Positions 24,766-30,711 of a DNA stretch of 30,711 nt are shown piece by piece. The stretch is from Anammoximicrobium sp964486845 (lineage in GTDB: Bacteria; Planctomycetota; Planctomycetia; Pirellulales; Pirellulaceae), in assembly GCA_964486845.1 (NCBI GenBank), contig CAZAQY010000080.1:1-30711 (forward strand), read 5' to 3'. The translations under genes and the position numbers were made by a program. Each line of letters begins with the position of its first letter. Positions within the stretch are counted from its first letter, which is position 1. The notes beneath the pieces were generated by a model. That model was not told the origin of the DNA. It was given only the letters and a program-made list of their open reading frames with translations, and ran no database searches.

Positions 24766-27193
24766 TCATCTGGGCAACACGGCACCGACCGTCCAGCACA
24801 CCCCCGCGGCGAAGACCAGGCAGATCAGAATGGCGAACTTGCCTCGAGCGCAGTGCGACGCCAGCGCGGGCCAGAAATCCTGTTGCGGCGGCCGGCCGTA
24901 CAGGAACCACAGGTGCAGGCAGTTCTCCAGGAAGTCGCAGACGGCAGCCAGCGCCACGCCGGCAAGGAACAGCCCCCAGATGCCCTGGCGCGCCAGACCC
25001 GGTTCCGGGACCAGCGTCTCCACGGCGCTCTTGCCGATGATCGCCAGGGTGACGCCGTAGACGAGGATGAAACCGAAGTCCAACCACAGACTCCGCACCG
25101 CTCGGTCCCGTACCCCGCGAGCCGACCAATCTGCGATGATTTCGCGGGTCCGCTGGGCGGTCCAGGCCACTTGCAGAGAGACGATGCCCGCAGGGGCGGC
25201 GGCGGTCTTCAGCGGTCCGCTCACGGATTGCAGGTACAGGAAATACGCGACCGTGGCCGCGCCGGCCATGATCAACAGCCAGACTTGCAGTCCGTAAACC
25301 GTTTCCAGCATGGCGGAGATTCCCATCAGGGCGCCGCCGGCGATCAGACCGGCGCAGATCGGCTCCTGATTCTTGACCAGGATCTTGTGCCAGTGAGCCT
25401 CCGGGTCGCTCCACCTGCGTTCCGCCAGCCAGAAGAACAGGGAACCCAGGAACATGGCCAGGCAGGTGTTGAACGAAGAGAATCACGGCGGCCAGCCCGA
25501 TGCCGACGCCGGAAAGCCAGAAGCGGCCTTTGGTCGCGAACCGCGCCGCCTCCAGAGCCAGCCCCAGCACCGCGGCGACCAGCGCCGCCCAACGCGCCGA
25601 GACCTCCAGGTTACCGATCCCCTGCGTCAACAACTCTGCGACGGCCTTCCACACCGCGGCCGACGGCATCGGACTGGCGTCGGTGATCAGCCGCTGGGGC
25701 CCGTCCTTGAGGAATACCAGGTAGTACACCGGCACGGCGGCCAGCGCGCCGGCAAAAACCCCCAGGACGTGGCCGATCGCCTGCTGGCGAGGTTTCGCGC
25801 CCAGCATGTAACCGGGCTTGATGTCCATCAACAGGTTCGAAGCGTTGCTGGCCACCTCGGCGGTAATCCCTGCGGTGGCGATGTTCGTCGTGATGTTGCG
25901 GGGCGCAATGACGCCGTAGGTCAGTTGCGTCAATTTGCCGAGGGCTCCGATCGGCGTGATCGACGTCAGGGCGGTCGAGTTCACGGCGATCAACGTAAAG
26001 ATGAAAATCAAAGGAATCGCGATCACCCCTTGCCACACCGCCACTCCGAAGAATCGATAGGCCAGGGCCACGACGATCGCGCCGATCACCGGGATGCCGA
26101 TCACAAACACGCGCATCGGCAATTCAATGTCCCGCAACACGTCGCTGCGTTCCTCCGGCCCCTGGCGGCGGAACAAGCCTCGGAAGGCGCTCACCAGGAT
26201 CTGCGGCCGGGCGAAGAACGCGTACAGCGAAGCCGTGGTCATCATGGCTACGCCGCCCCACAAGCCCCACACGGTAACCCGCCGAAACCCGTACTGCAGC
26301 ACGCCGTCCACCAACTGGCCTTCGATGTCGCCGCGCTGGATCATCCAAGGCACCAGGATACAGTAGTTGACGACGGCGCCGATCATCAGCGATACGCCGG
26401 TGCGAATCCCCATGAGACCGCCGGCGCCGAACATCACGATGTCGGTGTCCAGCCGCACCGTCATTTCGCGCAATTCCGTGCCGGCCAACCGCGGCGACCA
26501 GAACCGGTAGATCCAGCCGTCCAGGTACTCCGGCACCGCCAGCACGCCCAGATTGAGCCGCTGCAGCAAGTCGTGGCTGGTGAACAATTTGACCAGCGCG
26601 GAAAACGCCGCAGCGGCACTCAGCAGCTTGGCCTTGCGCAGCCCTTCACCGGGGTCGCCGCTGTGCAGCGCGTCCATCACAATCCCTGCCGCCCGGCCTT
26701 CCGGGAACGGATGTTGCTCGTCGTTGATGAAGCGGCGTTTCAGCGGAAAAGCAAACAGCACCCCCAGCAGCGACAGCGAGGTGATCCAGACGATCGTCGT
26801 GGTCATCGGAATGATCGTGTCGGTCACCATCATGTAGGCGGCCAGCGACGAGATCAGCGGCCCCGTCATATAGCCGGCGGCCGTGGCGATGGACTGCATG
26901 CAGTTGTTTTCCAGCACCGTGAACTCGCGGGCCATGCCCAGGCCCGACAGGATCTTGAACATGCCAAAGGCGAGAATCACCGAAGTGATGCCGACGCCCA
27001 GCGTCCAGCCCGTCTTGGCGCCCACGTACAGGTTGGTCAGCGAGAGAATGCCGCCCAGGAGTATGCCGGTCACAGCGGAGCGGGCCGTCAATTGCGGCAT
27101 GTCCCCGCGCCAGACGTTCTCCAGCCACCAGCGGTCCTTCTGGTCAAGGGTCCACCGGTGGATTTGTTCGTCGCTCAGTTGCTTGATCGCCAT
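24766..27193 (-). CDS. OPT family oligopeptide/metal-chelate transporter, apparent frameshift
   Basis: This is an inner-membrane transporter of the oligopeptide transporter (OPT) family, which moves small peptides or metal complexes. ATG 27193 has AGGAAGGGAA upstream and starts MAIKQLSDEQIHRW. The first frame encodes about ten or more helices with family segments RSAVTGILLGGILSLTNLYV, NNCMQSIATAAGYM and NATTNIATAGIT-like NITTNIATAGIT. After GVGIGLAAVILF (to 25475) that frame turns into Arg/Gly-rich nonsense that runs open to 24731. Meanwhile the +1 frame continues directly as FNTCLAMFLGSLFFWLAERRW and on through VKNQEPICAGLIAGGALMG to a natural end, VGAVLPR, at 24766. Skipping one base at about 25474 restores a complete protein of about 808 residues. 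Sequencing error, recent pseudogenization, or less likely programmed frameshifting are the options. The substrate is unknown. Confidence 0.8.
25471..25477 (-). other. Frameshift point in the OPT transporter
   Basis: On the coding strand the context is CTC TTC G TTC AAC ACC. Dropping the single G (plus-strand C at 25474) joins the two family-like reading frames seamlessly. There is no homopolymer run, pseudoknot-like downstream dyad or slow-codon signature of the kind usual at programmed +1 sites. Confidence 0.75.
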
Positions 27194-27842
27194 GCAGTTC
27201 CCTTCCTTGGGCCGCAGTATAGCTGGTGCAACCGGCGGGAACCATACAGCCGACTCTGCGGCTGAGGCCCTCCAATCTCGTTTTTCACGGCGCAAACGTT
27301 CGCACCGCTACAGGCGTTTTTTCGTCGTGTAGAAGGAAATCCGAACGATTGCCCCTTTCGCTTGGCCAACTCGGCATCGCAGCATGCTTGCTGAGGTTTC
27401 GCTAGACCGAACAACCGCACCGTAGAAGCAAACAATTTCTGCGCCTTGTCGAGCCGCACCAACGCTCGACTTCAGAACCTCGGTTAGAGTTGCGCGCGGC
27501 TTCCCGACCTTGAGTCGTGTCAGTACTCCCTTGGCCGAGGCCGCATTCTGACGAGTTTGACGCGGATGGGTGCGTCAGAGGGCCTTGTGCAACGGAACTG
27601 CGCAGCCGCTTCAGGCGATCGTTTCGGTCCTGCGCTTTGCGCCCAACCGAACGATGTTTCGCGTCTTGAGCGCCAGGTAAACCTCAACGCTAGCCGCCCG
27701 TAGATTGGCGACACTGCGGAAAGACTGACGAATAGATAAGGCAGACAAATGGAATGCGTAAGGGCATGGACGCGCCCACGGACCACCGACGCCCGGTCAA
27801 GTCGTCGGACTCGAAATCGCGAGAAATCAACAGGTCGTGTCC
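27194..27842. other. Intergenic region between divergent OPT and ftsK genes
   Basis: This is 649 bp with no convincing gene, RNA or repeat. Its AT content is slightly higher than in the flanking coding DNA. It must hold the promoters of both divergent genes, but no pair of -35/-10 boxes with good spacing stood out. TTGGCG at 27705 and ATAGAT at 27732 are too far apart. Short open frames here lack ribosome sites and protein-like composition. Confidence 0.6.
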
Positions 27843-30485
27843 ATGTTTGAGAATCGAAGCCTGGCCTCTGATTTGTTCGCCCTGGCACTGCTGGTCGCCG
27901 TCGTCTTCCTGGGCATCGCGTTGTTCACCTACGACCCGGCAGACCCGCTCGGCGAGCCGGTTTCACCGCTGAATCGAGTCTACACTCCTGACCTGGTGGT
28001 CTACCCGCAAAACGAGACGATCGCCAATGGCTGCGGATACTGGGGGGCCTACGCCGCCGACTTGTTGTTCACTGCCTTGGGTGCGTGCGCCTACTATTTT
28101 CTGGTCTCGCTCGCCGTCTTGGATTACCACTTGCTGCGACGCCGCGAGATCGGCGCACCGATCGTCCGCGCGGTCGGATGGGTGGCATCGCTGGTCGGGC
28201 TTGCGGCGATCGTGGCGATTACGGCGCCTCGCATGTCGCCCGGTCCGGTGCTCAGTTCGAGTGGCTACCTGGGTGCGCTCGCCAAAGGCGTGCTGCACAC
28301 GCATTTCGCCACGACGGGCAGCCTGATCCTGGCCGCCAGCTTGTTCGTAGGCGGACTGCTGCTCTGTACGGACTACGTCCTGTTTCGCCTGATCGGCATG
28401 GTCCTCTCGGTCATCCTGCTTGGTCCTGCGCGTGCCGCCGGACTGCTGCCGGTACCACGCAAGGCCGAAGCGAAGGACCGCAAGCAAGAGAGCGACAAGG
28501 ACGAGGTCCTGGACGAGTTCGACGAGGTGGTCTCGGTCAGGTTCCGCGGCCGCCAGGCAAGCGACATTGCCGAGGACGAACTGGGGCGACTGGACGGGGA
28601 AGAATCGCCACTGGAGGCGGAGACACCGAAAGCGGCCGTTGGGTCTTTGCTGAAAGGATCCCTGCTGAAAAAGTCGCTCGCACTGAAACATCTGTCCGGC
28701 ACCTGGACCGGTGAAGATGAGGATCGCAGCGACCTGAGGATCCGCAAGCCTACGGATCGGAACGAACGCGAGGCCGTCATGCAGTGTTTGGACGAGGCGG
28801 CCCGCGGCGGCGAACATTTGGATTACGTGCTGCCCAGCCTGGATCTGCTGCTGCCTTCCGACGGATTTGATTTCGAGGAGCAGGAGAAGGAAGTCCGCCG
28901 CAAAGCGAAGGTTCTGGAAAAGACCTTCGCCGACTTCGGTTTCAAAGTCAAAGTGGTGGAGATCGAGACGGGGCCGGTCGTGGCGCAATATGAAGTGGAA
29001 TTGGAGGCCGGGTTGCGGCTGTCCAAAATCACCGCCTTGGCCGACGACTTGGCCATCGCCCTGCGCGTGCCCAGCGTGCGGATCGTGGCCCCGATTCCCG
29101 GCAAGAACACAGTGGGCGTGGAAGTCCCCAATTACCAGCGCCAGGTGGTTCGGTTGCGGGAAGTGATCGAAGAAGGGGGCGTCGTCGTGCGCAAGATGCG
29201 CGTGCCTCTGTACCTGGGCAAAGACGTGTCCGGCAACCCGCTGGTGGTCGATCTGTCGTCGCTGCCGCACCTGCTGATCGCAGGCCGCACCGGCACCGGA
29301 AAAAGCGTCTGTCTGAACGCGATCATCACCTCGATCCTGATGACGCGGCGGCCGGACGAAGTGCGCATGCTGATGATCGACCCGAAGATGGTCGAGTTGA
29401 GCGGCTACGGCCGATTGCCCCATTTGATGCACCCCGTGGTGACGGACATGCGCAAGGCGGAAGCCATCCTGGCCTGGGCGGTCGACAAGATGGAGGAGCG
29501 GTATGCCCTGCTGGCCCGCGCCGGCGTGCGGCACATCAGCAGCTATAACCAGCTGGACGAAGAGGAATTGATGAGCCGCCTGAATCCGGAATCGGACGAA
29601 GAACGGGCCTCGATTCCGCTGCACCTGCCCTTCATCATCATCGTGGCCGACGAAATCGCCGACATGATGATGACGGCCGGCAAGGAAGTCGAGCAGCACA
29701 TCATTCGCCTGGCCCAAAAGAGCCGGGCGGTCGGCATCCACTTGATCCTGGCCACCCAGAAACCGACCGTCGACGTGATCACGGGCCTGATCAAGTCGAA
29801 CTTGCCGGCGCGGATTTCCTTCCAGGTCGCCAGCCGCACCGACAGCCGCGTGGTGCTGGACGAGATGGGCGCCGAAAAGCTGCTGGGCAACGGGGACATG
29901 CTGTTCCTGTGGCCCGGGACCAGCACGTTGCTGCGCGGCCAGGGCACGTACCTGGACGACGACGAGATCGCGCGGGTCGTGGACTTTGTCAGCACCAGCG
30001 AGCCGAACTTCGTCCACGAACTGGTGAATCTGAAGGTCGAGGACAAGACCGACGCTGCGCCGGCGGGAGGGCTGAAGAAACGCGATGAGCTGTACGAAAC
30101 CGCCGTGGACATGGTCGTCCGCGAGGGCCGTGGCAGCGTCTCGCTGTTGCAGCGAGCCATGGGCATCGGCTACGGCCGCGCCGCCCGGCTGATCGACTTC
30201 ATGGCCGAAGACGGGATCGTCGGGCCCTATGCCGGTTCGCAGGCCCGCGAAGTGCTGATCTCCGTCGAAGACTGGGAGCGGATGCAAGGCGCCGACGAAG
30301 CGGCCGAAACCCTGCCCGCGCCCATCCCGTCCAGGAAGAACCGCAAAGTCTCTCTGCGCCCACCGGCTCCGCCCGTTGACGAGTTGGATGAAGACATCGA
30401 CTTCGAAATGGACGACGATCTGGCTGAAGACGACGACGCAGACGAAGACGAAGAACTGCAATTCGTCAGCCGCCGGTCCGGGTGA
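27843..30485 (+). CDS. ftsK: DNA translocase FtsK/SpoIIIE family
   Basis: The protein has 880 residues. Four or five N-terminal transmembrane helices (about 11-30, 70-92, 108-127, 160-176, 180-194) anchor it. A short charged linker (about 205-320) leads to the motor: alpha domain (about 345-430, VRIVAPIPGKNTVGVEVPN), Walker A GRTGTGKS (481-488), MIDPKMVELS, Walker B IIIVADEIAD (598-607), and the gamma winged helix (about 745-806, GRGSVSLLQRAMGIGYGRAARLIDFM) that reads polar chromosome motifs. The role is to pump chromosome DNA across the division site and activate dif recombination. Planctomycetes lack FtsZ yet keep this protein. ATG 27843 is preferred over GTG 27837 because AGG (27832-27834) is 8 nt from the ATG and only 2 from the GTG. 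Oddity: about 70 residues follow the gamma domain and end in a strongly Asp/Glu-rich tail (847-872). Confidence 0.95.
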   Translation: MFENRSLASDLFALALLVAVVFLGIALFTYDPADPLGEPVSPLNRVYTPDLVVYPQNETIANGCGYWGAYAADLLFTALGACAYYFLVSLAVLDYHLLRRREIGAPIVRAVGWVASLVGLAAIVAITAPRMSPGPVLSSSGYLGALAKGVLHTHFATTGSLILAASLFVGGLLLCTDYVLFRLIGMVLSVILLGPARAAGLLPVPRKAEAKDRKQESDKDEVLDEFDEVVSVRFRGRQASDIAEDELGRLDGEESPLEAETPKAAVGSLLKGSLLKKSLALKHLSGTWTGEDEDRSDLRIRKPTDRNEREAVMQCLDEAARGGEHLDYVLPSLDLLLPSDGFDFEEQEKEVRRKAKVLEKTFADFGFKVKVVEIETGPVVAQYEVELEAGLRLSKITALADDLAIALRVPSVRIVAPIPGKNTVGVEVPNYQRQVVRLREVIEEGGVVVRKMRVPLYLGKDVSGNPLVVDLSSLPHLLIAGRTGTGKSVCLNAIITSILMTRRPDEVRMLMIDPKMVELSGYGRLPHLMHPVVTDMRKAEAILAWAVDKMEERYALLARAGVRHISSYNQLDEEELMSRLNPESDEERASIPLHLPFIIIVADEIADMMMTAGKEVEQHIIRLAQKSRAVGIHLILATQKPTVDVITGLIKSNLPARISFQVASRTDSRVVLDEMGAEKLLGNGDMLFLWPGTSTLLRGQGTYLDDDEIARVVDFVSTSEPNFVHELVNLKVEDKTDAAPAGGLKKRDELYETAVDMVVREGRGSVSLLQRAMGIGYGRAARLIDFMAEDGIVGPYAGSQAREVLISVEDWERMQGADEAAETLPAPIPSRKNRKVSLRPPAPPVDELDEDIDFEMDDDLAEDDDADEDEELQFVSRRSG

Positions 30486-30641
30486 AAGCGATCAAGGTCA
30501 CAAGCTCCGAGCTGGAACACCAGGGCGATCGAGGGTGCCGTCAGGCCGTTCCTTGCCGTGGGCTCAATGCGCAGGGTGCCCGGAAAACGCGAAGCCGAGA
30601 GGCGCGAGGTCAAGGGCATGACTAGGACCGTGGGTAGGCCT

Positions 30642-30661
30642 GGCCGGTTGAAAACCTGGCC
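30642..30661 (+). terminator. Possible hairpin terminator downstream of ftsK
   Basis: Arms GGCCGGTT and AACC(T)GGCC enclose a 3-nt loop, with one bulged T. It lies 157 nt after the stop. The T-rich stretch further on (about 30677-30692) is not adjacent, so the call is weak. No gene is visible in the remaining bases to the window end. Confidence 0.25.
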
Positions 30662-30711
30662 TTGTTCCAGGTCACGTTTCTTCCGGTTTTTGTTGCGCCT
30701 CGGAGAAAGCC

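Noticed and set aside
24731..25474. Original-frame C-terminus of the OPT gene as a real domain
   Set aside because: It is Arg/Gly/Asp-rich nonsense, while the shifted frame encodes transmembrane helices that complete the family.
27175..27462. A 95-codon minus-strand open frame upstream of the OPT gene
   Set aside because: It has no ribosome site, overlaps the OPT start in another frame, and has no protein-like features.
27963..30461. An 832-codon open frame on the minus strand
   Set aside because: It is antisense to ftsK, which has every motor motif. The product is His/Gln/Asp-rich with no recognisable domain.

Overview
The window is about 30.7 kb of GC-rich chromosomal DNA that looks planctomycetal, most like Pirellulales or relatives. 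The main reasons are a MoxR / von Willebrand / BatA-type membrane-protein cluster with a huge Ala-Gln-Glu coiled-coil protein, a secreted squalene-cyclase-repeat protein, a GH106-like multidomain glycosidase, and many short intergenic tandem and palindromic repeats. This assignment is inferred from gene content. No rRNA, tRNA, CRISPR array, transposase or phage gene was seen.

Layout. (1) 1-2597, plus strand: the 3' part of a GH106-type (alpha-L-rhamnosidase-like) protein cut by the window edge. It carries an in-frame copy of a palindromic repeat whose second copy is intergenic at about 3914-4012. (2) 17233 down to 2773, minus strand: a long cluster read in the order squalene-cyclase-repeat secreted protein, BatA/VWA membrane protein, second VWA-like membrane protein, Uma2 nuclease-like protein, DUF4175-like membrane protein, 1365-residue secreted coiled-coil protein, MoxR AAA+ ATPase. 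The MoxR chaperone probably acts with the VWA proteins at the membrane. The usual DUF58 partner is not in the cluster. (3) 17487-24565: an aromatic acyl-CoA module. A benzoate-CoA-ligase-family enzyme (plus) converges on a minus-strand group: bifunctional crotonase/3-hydroxyacyl-CoA dehydrogenase, BcrB/HgdB-type 2-hydroxyacyl-CoA dehydratase or benzoyl-CoA reductase subunit, its BcrA/HgdC-type ATPase activator, and a metallo-beta-lactamase-fold hydrolase. (4) 27193-24766, minus: an OPT-family transporter with an apparent frameshift near 25474. (5) 27843-30485, plus: FtsK/SpoIIIE DNA translocase with an unusual acidic tail.

The most interesting system is region 3. An ATP-driven low-potential reductase or dehydratase pair (one catalytic-type subunit plus one activator) sits beside an aromatic-CoA ligase and a beta-oxidation fusion whose hydratase site has lost canonical residues. 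This is much smaller than a classical four-subunit benzoyl-CoA reductase pathway, so its substrate is open. The second theme is repeat biology: 7-bp, 16-bp and 17-bp tandem arrays and long palindromes lie in the gaps between co-oriented genes. Two arrays supply the stop codons of neighbouring genes, and one palindromic element has become part of a coding region.
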